Part shown: piece by piece, positions 10,605 through 27,369 of the stretch | Layout of the letters: every line of letters starts with the position of its first letter | Numbering within the stretch: the first letter of the stretch is position 1 | Assembly (NCBI GenBank): GCA_009602735.1 | Contig: WELA01013861.1 | Location: forward strand, 338,369 to 400,261 | Direction of reading: 5' to 3' | From: Mesotaenium endlicherianum | Lineage: Eukaryota; Streptophyta; Zygnematophyceae; Zygnematales; Mesotaeniaceae | DNA length: 61,893 bases | The notes under the pieces: generated by a model | What the model saw: only the letters and a program-made list of their open reading frames with translations | What the model was told of the DNA's origin: nothing | The model's database searches: none | Made by a program: the position numbers and the translations under genes

Positions 10605-13600
10605 CTAGCCACCCAGAGGCGACAGAGGAAATTCTCGCCTCCGCGCCGGCTGGCTGGTCAGTCGGTCCACCTGGCCGCCTGTGGCGTCCCCCCGCCCGTC
10701 AACGCTCCCATTCTCTTCTTCCGACGAGTCATCACTCGTGTAGTCGCTCGTGCTCTGCAGCGAAGAACGAGCCTCGGCACCGGACTGGCTGTCGCCGCCA
10801 TCGCGCCCGGGGACAGCGGCATTGGCGACAGGGCTAGGAAGAAGCCCTTGAGAGGATGCGACTCTGAGGGCGGCAAGGGGGTCGCCCGAGGCCGTGCCGA
10901 CAGCTGTCTCAAAGAGCTGCGCCCGAAGTATGTTGTGCAGCCGGTCAAAGAGCTGCTTCTTGACGGCGTCGAATGCCTGCTCCAGCTTTTGCAGCTGCAC
11001 GCACAACGACACGCCGCCAGCTCACGCACGCCACGTCAGCACAGGCTAGTAAAAAGTGCGGGCAGGGCTCTAGACGAGAACCTCGTTGAGCAGTGCAAGT
11101 AACGTCAGGCCACCTCACACTCGCCACGTCAGCAACAGGTTGGGAAGCGTGCGCAGGGCTCTTTGACCAATGGGACTTAACATCACGCCATGTCACGCAG
11201 GCCATGTCGGTTCACACTTGAAAGTATGCCCGGGCTCTCTATTTGAGGCCACTGCTTTTCTTGCCAGGCCTCGAACGAGGACACGCGTTTGCAGGAAAGC
11301 ATCAAACACACTCAGGAGAGGGAGCTATTAGAGATCTTCCCTGAAGAGATGACAGGCCTGCCTGCTCCTGTCAGGGGACTCATACCAGGGGAACTCAGCA
11401 CGGCAGACAGACAGCTGTCGCATCTGCAGGGCTTCATAGAGCCCAAGAGGCTGCTGCTGACCAGGAGCAAAACCAAGAGTGCGACACCTCAATGAGGTGC
11501 CAGAGGTACCAATATCGTCGTGTCCCTTTGACTTGGGCCCTTGCTTGCAATCCATGCTGCCCCCCATGCAGGGGGTAACGGTGGCCTCTTGAGAATTTAC
11601 GTGAGCTTCGTGTCGTCACGTTGGCAGCAGGACAAGGGCATGCTCGAGCTGTAAGCATCGGGAACAAGAGCCCACAAAGGAATGCGCATCCACGCGGGCG
11701 AAGCGCAAGTTGAAAAAGAGCAAGAGGGTCCTTCCCACCCATCTGTTTTATCTGCTGACCCGTCGTGCATGCGCGCGTGCACGTGTGGTGTGCGTGCGCG
11801 CGCGTGTCTGTATGTGTGCGCGCGCGAGTGCGTGCTTGCGTTGTGTGTGCGCGCTGCGCGTGCGAGTGGGCCGCGTTCTCGTCGTACCTCTTCGGTGGCG
11901 TTGATGTTGTACATGAAGAGGCCGTAGTAGAGGTCGAAGCTGTCCCCCGACGTGTTCCCCACCTGCCAGCGTGCATCGCCACCATCATTCCACGCGCCCC
12001 GTCAGCCGTCCATCGCATGGGAAGAGCGACGCCGCCCCAGGCATTACCGGTCTGGCAAGCGCGGGGGCGTTTTGGACGTAGAGGGATGCACACGCACGCA
12101 CGCACGCACGCACGCACACTTGATTGTGTTCCACATTTGACAAGAGGCCGGCACCCGCCTTGTCAATGCTAGTAGGGCATACGGGGAGAGGATGCGCTGC
12201 GCACAGCCCGCCATGTGGCAACAGCTAAGCGTTGGCAACAGCAGTGCAGCAGCCGTGGACGAGGCAGGTAGGCATCTGCTGCGGGTACTTCCAGTATGAG
12301 CGAGCAGCCACGCTATCGAAAGGCCCTCTGCTGATCTAGGGTCTACGCTCCTGTCTTGCCCTCCACTGTGCTTAGCGAAGAACAATGTGTGCGCGCGCGC
12401 ACACACACATACACACACACACACACACAGGGAGCTTCTGCCTGTCTGTCTAACATGGCCAGAGCCCCCCCCAAAGTCACCAAATTGGCATAATGAGTGG
12501 AACGCGTGAAGAGGTGAAGGTGTCCCCTGGAGTGCAAGCAGCAGAGAGTCCAGCGGGGAAGAGTTCAGCAGGCAGGACGGCATGCGCATCGCAGTGCTGA
12601 GTTTGCAATAGAGAATGTTGAGGGCCTAGCAGCCCTGCCTCTGGCTCCTGAACTTTGGGGACGGTTCGCACTTGGGAAGCATCGGGCAGAGCTGTGTGCT
12701 TGCAGGAGCACACACGCTTGCATGGATGCATTCTGGAAAAGCCAAGAAGACCCCACTGCGCTCGGTCACCACAGGTGCAGCAGCAGCAGCAGCCCATGTG
12801 TAACCTCCCCCAGGCCCAGCCCAGCTCTAGAACAGACCTAGCTCGGCTCTACCAAACGAGCTCAGGGGCGGCACCCGATGCAAAGGAAGGGAGTGAGGGG
12901 AGGGGAGAGAGAGGGAGAGCCCAGGTGTATTGGAGTGGAATGACTTGGACTGGAGGGCAGGGGAGGGGAGGGCCGCGTGCCCACCAGGTTGAGGAGCGTC
13001 TCGTAGCCCTTGGTGTTGATGGGCGTCGACTCCAGCTCTAGTTGCCCCAGCACCCTGTAACCCCACCGCCCCGTCCCCGTCCCCCGCAGCCCGTGCCCCC
13101 GTCCCCAGTCCCACGTTTCAACACATTCAACATATCAGAGCCTCTCCAGGGACCAGCGGCCTCTTCTGGTTACCTCAGGGCCGCACCCGCCCTGCCATAG
13201 CGGAAGACAGACAGGCGGCAGAGAGAGCCAGACGCGCGCCAGCATGACATCGCGAGAGTCACAAGGGCCCCTTTCTGACAGGGACCATGGAGCAGCGTAG
13301 TGTGCGACAACATAGAGACGGAGTCCCACAGGAGGCCATTTGCTCCTGTTTGCCACCTTGAGCGCGTCAAACGCTCCCCCCCCCCCTCCCCTTTTCCCAC
13401 GTCTGATAAGGCCGTGTTGAAGGATTCCCCTCCAAGTGTTAAAACGCCACAAAGCAGCAGCACGGGCAAACAATGCAAGCCGGGCCTGGTTCCCTCAAGG
13501 GGGGATCAGCCGGCCGGCCGGGGGAAGGGGGGAGGGGGGGGAAGTGCATGAGAAAGGGGGGTGCAAGGCATGCATGAGAAAGTGCCCACACACACCTGCC

Positions 13601-16600
13601 CACAGTGTGCGTGAGGAACTGGGAGCCCGCGGCAAAGCGGTCGTGCTCCTCACACGACATCTCCACCATCCTGCACCCCTGTGCGCGTGCAGCCCCCCCC
13701 ATGCCCCCACCCACACCACGCCCGCGCCCGCGCCCACGCATACGAGTTCACCCCCTCATGCAGCTTCTCTGCAAACAGCTCTCGTGCTCGAGTTCAGAAG
13801 CTGGGACCTGCAAGTGGCGGTGCTCGACTGGAGAGCACTGCCGCTATCTCAAGTTGAGAGCAGAGCGTCGTCACTGATGCAAAAAAAGGGCGAGCGTGAC
13901 GGGGCCAAAGGTGAGCCAGCCAGCCAGCCCTGACTGACTGTGGGGCCAAGCTGAGCCTTGGGCTGGAATCTGCTCCATCCGGGAGCGGTAGTGGGAACAG
14001 AGCTGCAGCTGAGAAACACCTGTATTGCGCGCGTGCGCCCTATAGGGTGCCAGAAGAAGATCCAGGGCACGGTACGCCAGCTGCTTGCGCGAAAATACAC
14101 ACCCATACTCTCAGGGAAAGAGAGGCAGAGTGAGGCAGAGAGGGTTTTGGACACACACAGAAGCTGACACCGATAAGAAAACAGCTGCGTTGCGTCTCGC
14201 TGCGCAAATGTATGCTCTGTGTGTCATTGCGTGCGTGCACAACCGCGTGTGTGCATGCGTACATGTCTGTGTTGGAGAGAGCAGGAGGGGATGTGAATGA
14301 GAGCATCTGCGAGCAGCCGGCAAGTCATCACCTCCTGAGCGAAGACGTCGAGGAAGCGGGAGCAGCGGTCGGAGCGGCGGCGGCCGGCACCCACGCGCAC
14401 GCGGTCGTACACAAAGGGCAGCGCGGACCACGTGCCCGCCCCGCTCTGGGGCCCAAACATGGGGTGCGTGCACAGGATGTCAAACTCGGGCGGCAGCACC
14501 TGCACGCACGTCGGCAGCACAACCCCCCCCCCAAACCAGCCCCACCCACATTGACACGCTGCCACATGTCATCCCCTAGCTATTCCATGTGCCTTTTGGC
14601 GCTAGTGCTTGAAGGAAGAGCTGGCGTAGGCATCGATGGCATCGCATGAGATCTGGATAGGCAGGAGCTCAAAGCCGGCTTATGACTAGGGTTTAAGGCT
14701 GCGGGTTTTGGTCTTGGTTTGGAGAGGGGCGAGATAAGTAAGACTTATTGCTCTGTTGACCAGGGAATATACAGCAATAGGTGCCTGCTTTGTCTGTGTG
14801 AGCATCTTGCAGCAGCAGAGGTTGTATAGCACCAGGTTCTCCTTCTTTTTGAGAGAGGCTGTGCTGCTGTTAATAGGGCTATGCATCAAGTAGGCCCAGT
14901 GTTAGGCCATGATTTAGTAAGAAATGTCAGGACTCAAGTTCCTCGCAAAACAGCATTGCCAGGAGAGTGAGGGCCAGCATGTGCGGGGAAAGATCAAAGG
15001 CTTTATGATTTAGCGTTCACCCTCACACGTGGGCAATGAGGGCGAGGAGGGTGGCAGGCATGCGCGCATGCATGTCTGATGCAAGGCTTCGCTTTTGCAA
15101 CCGCAACGGAACAGAGACTTGGCGCACGTAGGGCCAACGCGCATGCACTTGTCTCTACTAGCAAGAGACCAACACCCAGAAGACTGGGGAAGGAGGGAGG
15201 GAGGGTACACCTCGGGGCCTGATTGGTAGACTGGTTGAGCGGGAGGAAAGTGGCATAGCTTTCAAAACCAGCAGGCCCGGCGTGCAATTCGGGAGCAACA
15301 GCTAGCACACGTGGCACGGCTGCAAGTGCACATCAGGAAAGGAGAGGCAGCAGCCATAGGGGCGGCAGCCATAGGGCAGCAGCCACCTGGCGGCAGCAGC
15401 CATGCAGGCGGGCAAAAAAGAGGGAGGAAGCACCTGCAGGAGGAGGTTCTTGGGGAACGCTTTCACTGACAGCACGTCCACAAATAGGGTGCTGCGCTTC
15501 AGCCTCTGGAGAGGAAGTGCCCGCAGAACCCGGTCAGTTGACAGGATGGAGGTGGCCAGCAGCACGACCTCGGGGTGCTCCTCGCAGAAGTCATCTGCAT
15601 CACTGCCCGTCCCCTTTGGTCACGGTCATTTGGGTGTCCCCCAGCATCCCATTGCAATGACACGCTTCTTGTTCCCTGAGTGACACCCTTCAGACATATT
15701 CTCCACGTGGCAACCCCATGCAACTCCAGGTGGCAGTGGTCCCAGTGGACCACGCTCTCCCTGGAAGGGCTTTAAGAGCTAGGCTAGCATGTACCCTCCT
15801 CTTGCCTGAGCCTCATGATCACTGCGCTAGCTGGCTGGCTTGCTGGCTGGCATTCAGAATGCAAGCACATCATCATTGTTGTCGTCATCATCATCAGTAT
15901 CAAGCTCTAGCAGGCTTGCAATCAGTCTCTTCAGCCTGACTGAAGCCCCAGACAGCTTATACTTTGTAGACTTCCAAGGCTCCAAGAAAACCCTGAACCG
16001 CTCAGAATCTCAAGCTATTTCTTCCTATGCCAAACACTTGTTCTCACTTTGACCACTAGAGGAAACATGCTTCAAACAACTGCTTCAGGTCTCGGCATTA
16101 AGAGCCTCTGGTGATATGGCTATGAAGGCTTCACGTGCCATCGAGGCTATGATGTTTTCTCACTCCAAAGGTAGCCATCTTTCATGCACTGAAGATTGTA
16201 GCCAGTCTCCAGGCTACCACACGTACAAGAGTATGTGTGAAAAAATATGGGTGTGAAAGGACCCCCAGGAACCATGACTGTTGAGAAAGCTACACGAGGG
16301 CAACAAAGTGAAGGCAGGCGGAAGAATCATACTTGAAGAAAGTGACACCAATTGATTTTGCTGCAGCGTGGTAGTCGGAGCGGGACCACGCAAGGACCTC
16401 GTGGTTGTGCTCCACAAACCTCTTTGCTAAGAACTGGCCAAAGTTGCCAAAGCCTACAATCCCGATCTTGAGGCGATTCTTCTCCTGTATCTCTCGTCTC
16501 TGCATGAGGCGGCATTGAACGGTTGAATGGATGATGGGATGGATGTAAACAGCAACATCATCAGTATTATAATGAAGTTAATAGAGATGCGAAAATTCAT

Positions 16601-17146
16601 GTCATCTAAGCTTCAGACGTTATGGTGATTTTGAATGAAGTTCCTTGCCATATGGTGTTACATCTTGTGACAAGGATGCTGCACAAAGCAGTCATGATTT
16701 AAGGAAATGTCATTTCCAAACTGGCCAGCATGCATCTATATTCGAGGCAAAATTGTTTGACAGCCCACCTTGATTGACTCGTAGTCAAACGGCATGGCTG
16801 CATCAAGCGCCTGTATTTGCATGCGACCTCTTTTGGCCACTAGATATGTTTTTGTTGGAGCTTGAAGCGAGTAAAGTGACAGGTTTGTCAAACGACTTCC
16901 TTCGAGCTCCAACAAAGTAGATGTTTTGTGGCAATATTTACGACCAGCAAATGAAGCGGCAGCTTTACTTTCCACAGAATTGCGACTCGGCACCTGATTG
17001 GAGCTGGAATTCATACTACGACCAATGATATCTGCATGCTTTTCAGATAAAAAGGCTCCCCCTTTTGAGGAGCACAGCAATGACATAGCTCCAACAATGG
17101 GGTGGTGACGAGGCACAACACGAACTTGACTAGATATTATCTCCAC
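10605..17146 (-). CDS. TYRA: Arogenate dehydrogenase (TyrA), plastid precursor
   Basis: Eight exons read on the minus strand: 17146-16769, 16499-16333, 15602-15434, 14499-14332, 13678-13596, 13054-12985, 11962-11888, 10994-10605. All phases match, giving about 499 aa. The enzyme oxidises arogenate to tyrosine with NADP in the plastid. Residues 1-~115 look like a transit peptide, followed by ALDAAMPFDYESIK. The nucleotide-binding motif GIVGFGNFGQFLAKRF is near 138-153, the catalytic-region THPMFGP at 249-255, and SCEEHDRFAAGSQFLTHTVGR at 302-322. The Asp of EEHD may be the residue reported to distinguish arogenate from prephenate specificity in legume enzymes; I am unsure of that alignment. 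PINTKGYETLL and YYGLFMYN complete the domain. Exon 8 adds about 100 aa of Ser/Gly/Asp-rich sequence beyond the usual end. Only one TyrA domain is present, unlike the tandem Arabidopsis TyrA1. Introns hold alternating CA/CG repeats. Confidence 0.92.
11765..11870. repeat. Alternating purine-pyrimidine (GTGCGC-rich) tract in TyrA intron
   Basis: Dense GTGCGCGCGTGT-type alternation lies just downstream of TyrA exon 7 in its last intron. Such tracts are prone to Z-DNA and length variation. Confidence 0.75.
12085..12120 (+). repeat. (CACG)n microsatellite in TyrA intron
   Basis: About eight copies of the tetranucleotide CACG sit in the intron between TyrA exons 6 and 7. Confidence 0.9.
12386..12430 (+). 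repeat. (CG)n/(CA)n microsatellite in TyrA intron
   Basis: A GCGCGCGC block runs directly into CA repeats within the same TyrA intron as the CACG array. Confidence 0.9.
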
Positions 17147-17524
17147 TTATCTCTTTTGTGCCAGAGAAACGATGCACGTGCATGAAACGAAGAAAAGCGA
17201 CGATCATGGAGCCATCATCTTAAATCGCACATAGGTGCATTGACATATCGCTGGACGCAGCTTAGTCATTCGGTGAGGAAGCCCCTAACAAGAGAATGTA
17301 TACACGCACTCTCTGGCGAAAGGTTTGTTACTTTCTGGAGCAAAAATACCCGAAGCGAAGTGACTTCGCCAACAGTGTGCAACCAGAAGCTTATGAAGCG
17401 CTTCTGAAGAGGAGCTTATTCCGTGCACCTTCATCGCCTTACGTCGATAGGCTTTCAAAAGCGTCTATACGAGGCCGGTGATTCATTAAAGTCCGAGAGA
17501 TCGAAAAAGAGCGGGGGTCCTAGT

Positions 17525-17945
17525 GGTACGGAAGAAAGTGAGCAGGCCGGTCACTTTTAATGCATAATTAATGCATGTAAACTCCTCTTTATATGTAAGC
17601 ATGCAGGGCACATCCAGGTGCATGTAGAGATTTTTTGATGTGGTATGCAGGAAAATGAATATCAACTGGTAGTTTGTGGTGTGCGTGCGATCGAGTACGA
17701 CGGCCTGAGGCGCAGGCCGTACCTTTTAGTGGCACGCAGAAACTTGATGCATGCCGGTACGGAAGAAATGAGCAAGCTGATACCTTTACGTATATAGTTA
17801 AGTGGAATTAATAGTTATCTGGTACCCAAGGAAATAAGCAGGCCGGTACTTTTTTGAACTGGTACGCGTAATTATGTGAGCATGAGCAGGCCGGTATTTT
17901 TGTTACTGATTGTTAACAATATAGAAAGTGAGCAGGTGTTCGGTC
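17525..17945 (+). repeat. Degenerate repeat family with core GAGCAGGCCGGTAC
   Basis: Related units occur at about 17,525-17,558, 17,754-17,787, 17,821-17,855, 17,882-17,902 and 17,926-17,945. The shared pattern is GGTACGGAAGAAA, then GTGAGCAGGCCGGTAC, then a T-run. Copies are unevenly spaced and diverged. A related inverted piece, GCAGGCCGTACCTTTT, lies near 17,713. Confidence 0.75.
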
Positions 17946-18219
17946 GGGGAAAGACCCCCGTGCGCACGCGCGCTCTAACGCAGACGCGCCCAAGAAGATG
18001 ACTTCTAGACAAACCCAAGGGCTGCCGGTTGGCTCAAGAGGGCCAAAGGGTCGGGCCATGCAGAAGCCGGCAAGACGAGCCTGCCCACAAGAGCGACCGA
18101 TTCCACTCTTTGCGGCGGATTTGCCAATTGCTAGGAAGTGCTAGGAAGTGTAGAGCCTATAGGACAGTGCACCTGAGAATGACATCATGCTGCAAGTGCA
18201 ACTCCAGGAGTCTTGGCGG

Positions 18220-18345
18220 GCACTTCAAGCTGCTTCAAGCAGGCTTCAAGCTGCTTCAAGCTCCAATCCCTGGGAATTGCTGGAAGTCGGGTCAAATCGG
18301 GTGTACTGGGTGCACCAGGGTGCACTGGGGTGCACTGGGGAGCGA
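18220..18345 (+). repeat. Short direct repeats (CTTCAAGCTG and GGTGCACTGG units)
   Basis: The unit CTTCAAGCTGCTTCAAGC occurs twice at about 18,223-18,262. It is followed at about 18,300-18,345 by three to four copies of a GGTGCACTGGG unit. Simple tandem duplication is the likely origin. Confidence 0.75.
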
Positions 18346-18627
18346 TACACAAACCGACGCGAAGTGGTCGTCGCATGCGCCTCTCGTGGCCTTCCTTCGC
18401 ACAACCAGCGATGGAGCATTTTTCTCGTCCGGGTGGCAGGCAAAGCAAGCTTCTGGAAGAGAGCGTTGACATGCACGTAGCTACTATATACAAAAAACGG
18501 ACTACCAAAGACTCCCTTTTGGACTCGCAGCTTGTGTAATCAAGCTTGCCTCGAGCGTTCACACATCGCCAGTTTTAGACACATATTTGTGCGCAAGCTT
18601 TGTCCCTGAAACACATCTATCTACAGC

Positions 18628-23248
<4,621 letters not shown>

Positions 23249-24097
23249 TTTCAGGAGTGTGTAGCAGGTGTTTCGCTGTGACATTGGGGGAAGGTGGACT
23301 CATCTTGGTCTTCTAATTGGAAGAGCGAGTATTCATTCTTTGTGTTGGCATCATGTTGCGAACTGTGGGTGCTCCCTTATTGGGCGCTCTTGCTGACTGG
23401 TTATGTTTCAGCACTCTTGCACCTGGGACTGTGCAATTGTAGACTGGCTGAATGCAATGGGTAGGAGGGTGTACAAGCACCTTCATGCATGTTGGAGACA
23501 CTTCTCGCTGACGTGTTAGGAGTAAGTGTCCCTGGTCAGACAAACTCTGCATGTAGCACGACTGGAGGCACAGAAGGATAGTTCAGGGTGTCTGATATAT
23601 ATGTGTACGGTCGTACTTAGTTAGCGTTTTGGGCCTGTAAGCTCACGTGGATCATCTTATGTATCTCTTTGAAACTAGGGCGCCTGCCAGTGGTGAAATC
23701 AATTGTCAAGTTTGACATGACTACTCTTTGATGCAGTCTTTTTTAAAGTGCACATGGACATGGACAAGGCTTAACAAGAACATTAGTTCACAACTGTCCG
23801 GCTGGACCATAGATTAGAAGGCTTGAAGTTGATCTTTGCGCAGCTTTCAGGTTGATCTTCTGACAAAAGCAAATGATTTTGTGGTATTCAGTCTGATAAT
23901 TAACCAAACGTGCCCTCTCAACCTAATGAAAAACGCTTTCACTACATTCCTGACGTCCCCCCAATGTGACAGTGTGACAGTGCATTTGTCCATTTGTCAA
24001 TTGTGTTCACATTGCATGGTCCTGAAATAGATGAAAAATGTATAGAAGAGTAGTGAAAGAATAGGTCAGGCCCAACTGCGCCTTCACATATCACCTT

Positions 24098-24571
24098 GTG
24101 TGTCTCTCCTCAAGTCAATACAAACTGAGGCTCGTGCCAGACCCCTTGCAATCTCCAAGTGTGCAAGTTCATAGGGGTGGTGAATTGGCAGTTTTGCATG
24201 CCACAGGCACCTTATGGTGCCCTGTGAACATGTTTTGCAGACTTTTAGCACAATGTCCAGAATATGAGTTTTCAGGCTACCTCATTCAAGAGCTTACTAT
24301 CTAGGGCAGGCCTTCAGGCAGGCCCTTGATCTCTCCTTCTCTTCACCAGTGGCGCTCTGAGTGTTTTACAGCAGCAGGTTTGGATGCACAACTCTTTGGC
24401 ACTCACTCCTTGAGGAAAGGAGCAGCTTCTTCAGCAGCTAATCTGCAAGTGCCAGACTCCATTACCCAGGAGCTAGGAAGATGGAAGTCGCAGAGAGGCA
24501 AGGACCCCTACTTAGTCCAAGAGCATGCAGAGTCAAGCAGCTCAGGCAGCAAGGAAGATAGTGCCTCCTGA
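24098..24571 (+). pseudogene. Tyrosine recombinase relic (DIRS/Crypton-type transposon)
   Basis: One reading frame runs through 24,098-24,571, interrupted by a TAG at 24,302-24,304. Before the stop it shows HATGTLWCPVNMFCRLL, resembling the segment preceding the catalytic core of transposon tyrosine recombinases. After it comes GTHSLRKGAASSAA (the HxxR box), LGRWKS (the His/Trp position) and DPYLVQ (a candidate Tyr nucleophile), in the expected order and spacing. The N-terminal half with the first catalytic Arg is not visible. Tyrosine recombinases of this style occur in DIRS-like retroelements and Crypton transposons; I cannot tell which. No reverse transcriptase or terminal repeats are seen nearby, so this is a dead fragment. 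Confidence 0.7.
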
Positions 24572-26757
24572 CAATCCAGCTTCAGCCTCTCTCACTCAAG
24601 ACAAGCTTCTTCTAGCTTTCATGAGGAAGCACGGTAAGAAATGACCAGGTATACCAGGACTATGTTCCATTTTCTCACTGTGTATGCCAGATGCATTCTT
24701 TGAAAAGATGTTGAATGCTAGCTAGTTCTGAAGCATTGCTGCAAATTGATTAGAACGCATTTCGAGGAATATTCTTGCAATGTTTGAAGGCATGTGCATT
24801 GCTTTGTCTCATCATGTTAGCCTGCTACCTATTCCTGTGCTAAGTTTAGCCTCCCTCTCCACCTATATCTCCCTCCCTCTGGGTAGGTAAGTGTAGCAGC
24901 TTACTTCCTGCTGCAATTTATGCCGCATCGCAAAGGAAGATAATAAAAGGAAGTTCAAATTAGGTGTTTTGATTGAAACTTGAGGAGGGGGGGGGGGGAG
25001 AGTCCAGGTGCAAGCGTGCTTGGGCCGAGGACTTGCAGTGTGCTGCTGTCGGGTTGCGGGGCATGCCACCAAGCTGGCTGTCCAGGCTTGCAATTTTTTG
25101 CAAGACGCCGATTGCAGTGGCTCGATTGCAGCGGGAAAATGTATGGGATGTGTTGCGAGTGTGGGAGACCTGTTACAAGCCTTTAGAAGTGTGGAGCCTC
25201 AGCTGGAGAAAGCTGCCCCTCTCGCCTCCAAGTAAGAGGGGGGCCAACCAACCAATTTGCAGTGAGAGGGGGAGGGCAGCATCATCAACCATAGTAGCGA
25301 CGAAGAGTGCAGGCGGGCGAAGGATGAGGTGGCGGCAAATAATGCTGACGGACAGACGGGCGGGCGCTTTCCGCCTTGAGCTCAGGCTTCCAGGTGCCGC
25401 CACGTGATGCCGCCAGCTCTTAGAAAGCAGCTCACTGGGTGGATGGGGCTGACGCCACACGGCCGGTCAGGGCAGGGGCACAGGACGCTGACAGGGCCAA
25501 AAGAGGAGACGGATTCCGTAAAAAATGCTGGAGCCGAGAAGGGAGCCAGAGCTGACAGCTGGCAGTGCCAGGGAGACCAAGTGGAAGCTGAGGCTCGCAT
25601 ATGAAGGCGAGAGGAGCCGGGGGGGGCTGCTCTTTCTGCCAGTCCTGGGACCTGCTGTCTGGAGACGCACAAATCCGACTCAATTAAGCTACCAAGGAAG
25701 AGCAGCTTGAATGACAGGGGTGCACTTCGGGCAGTGGTGCCAGGCGCTCCCCCCCCAGAGCGAGCGGCAGGGATCACGGCCTTACCTAGCAGCATCATTG
25801 TCCTTGGTCATCCCTTTCCATGACGCTGTCCCTCAGGCATGCAGGTGCGAGACTTTCACAATTAAACATCCAGCTTAGCCGGCCTGCAGCCACAGCTGCT
25901 GACCTGTCGCTGCTCTCCACCATTTAGAGCACGCACCTGGCCTCTGCTTAGCTCGCTCTTGTGTATGCAGAACCTTCTCCAGCTTGTTGCCACCTGTCCT
26001 CTCCCGGCCCTTCTCCTTTTGGCTGCGCAGTCTGATTGAGATGGCACCACAGAATGTGAGCTAAGGCGTCTCTTTTTGGACGAGTGTGAAGGTCAACGCC
26101 TGTTTCCCCACATGTTTTCGTCGCCTCATGTTATTTTTGCTTGCAGTTTGTCAACCCTGTTCTGCACCCTGCTGTAAATTTTCAACAACACCTCTATCCC
26201 TTCTCATTGTACTTCAATCACATCTGGCAGCTATTGCCGTTTGCGGAATACATTCAAAAGGAGCTGCATGTGTGACTTCTTTCGAAGAAACCGCTGGGTT
26301 TTGTGCTAGATGTGAGATGACCATTGCGAGTGCAGCTGAACGCAGCAACTAAATCTTGCCCAATATATATAACTACTTCCGAAAAAATCTTCGTGGTACC
26401 TGTTGCGTGTGTCGACGTGTGCAAATCCTCTTACACAGGGTATACGCACTAACTGTGAACCGTTCTGAAAAATTGATCGTTTGATATTTATGGGCGTAAT
26501 TTTGATCTTCCTGCTACGCTTGAAAACTACACGCCTCAAATGAGACTAGCTGCCGATAAGATTTAGTGTGGTAATCAACCATCAACTTCTTAATCTTCAT
26601 ATATTTACGCACTAATGGCCCAGAGACTGCACACACCCCATACCCTCAGTGTACCTCTGAAGGCTACAGTGATTAGACCGGCTGGGAGAAAGTATGAGAA
26701 AGTGAAGAAGCCAGCTGACTTGGGCACTACATTGTGGTGTAGACATCCACAAGGAGG

Positions 26758-26873
26758 ATGCACGCTCTCTCGCAGGCGCTCTTAAGAAGGAACGTGCTGC
26801 AGGTTGCGCACTTTAGACCGCCAAATTCTGTGGCAAACGTTGGAGTAAAAGCAACAAGCGGCAACGAGTACAG
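26758..26873 (+). other. Possible orphan first exon with organelle-like leader
   Basis: An ATG at 26,758 opens MHALSQALLRRNVLQVAHFR, which is Arg-rich, lacks acidic residues and could form an amphipathic mitochondrial presequence. The frame runs to a CAG|GTGTTG splice donor at about 26,873. I find no matching downstream exon before the RING/PHD gene, so this may be chance or a leader exon of something I cannot recognise. Confidence 0.2.
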
Positions 26874-27369
26874 GTGTTGCCCACGTAATTGTTGCCCCCC
26901 TGCTCGGTTGCGGTCCTGGCAGGAGCCACCTCATTTATCACCTCACACGGGCATTACCAGGTGCGCACATAGGCGGCGTATTCAGTGGGCGACCAGTACG
27001 GTCTGCGTACCTCTTGCTAATTAAAAACGTTAGCGACGCACGATGACCTTACTCGGCGCCGAGATCAGTCGCCCACAGTCGCTCATAGGGTCGCTCAGAG
27101 CAAGCACGAGCACTTCATTCGGGCTGTTAGGCAACAACATTATGGTTCCTCTGGTCACGTCTGCTTCATGGGGTCAAACGCGAGAAGTGAGAATATTCCT
27201 AGTCGCTCCCTGTTTTGTTGCACAGTCCCTGCTGTCCCATTGTAAATTGCACGCAGCTGAGCAGGTTGCAGCCAGGAGTAGGGTAGCATCAGGCATTGTT
27301 GTTGCTGTTGTGCAGTTCAGTGGTAAGTTTGATGATTATTTTCGGCATTATTTGTTGAAGGGCCATTTA

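Larger units (their letters stand above)
17147..18627. other. Divergent intergenic region between TyrA and aspartate aminotransferase
   Basis: Shared upstream region of two divergent genes, about 1.5 kb. It holds a dispersed repeat family at 17,525-17,945 and short direct repeats at 18,220-18,345, both listed separately. A 61-aa frame at 17,296-17,481 has no recognisable domain. The piece from about 18,030 to 18,540 is open in several frames and could be transposon-derived, but I recognise no catalytic motif. Confidence 0.5.
23249..27369. other. Gene-poor region with transposon relic
   Basis: Apart from the recombinase relic at 24.1-24.6 kb, I find no gene with convincing support. A poly-G run lies at about 24,985-25,000. 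Overlapping frames on both strands at 25.0-25.8 kb have no recognisable motif. A possible orphan first exon is at 26,758-26,873. Part of 27,043-27,369 may be 5' UTR of the RING/PHD gene. Confidence 0.45.

Noticed and set aside
11434..12117. 227-aa minus-strand open frame
   Set aside because: It spans TyrA exon 7 and its flanking introns in another frame, with CA/CG repeats giving Ala/Arg/His/Thr runs.
17296..17481. 61-aa frame upstream of the aminotransferase gene
   Set aside because: Reads as possible protein but matches no family I know and sits in repeat-bearing promoter DNA.
17525..18345. CRISPR-like array of spaced repeats
   Set aside because: Copies are diverged and unevenly spaced, and the DNA is a plant nuclear genome.
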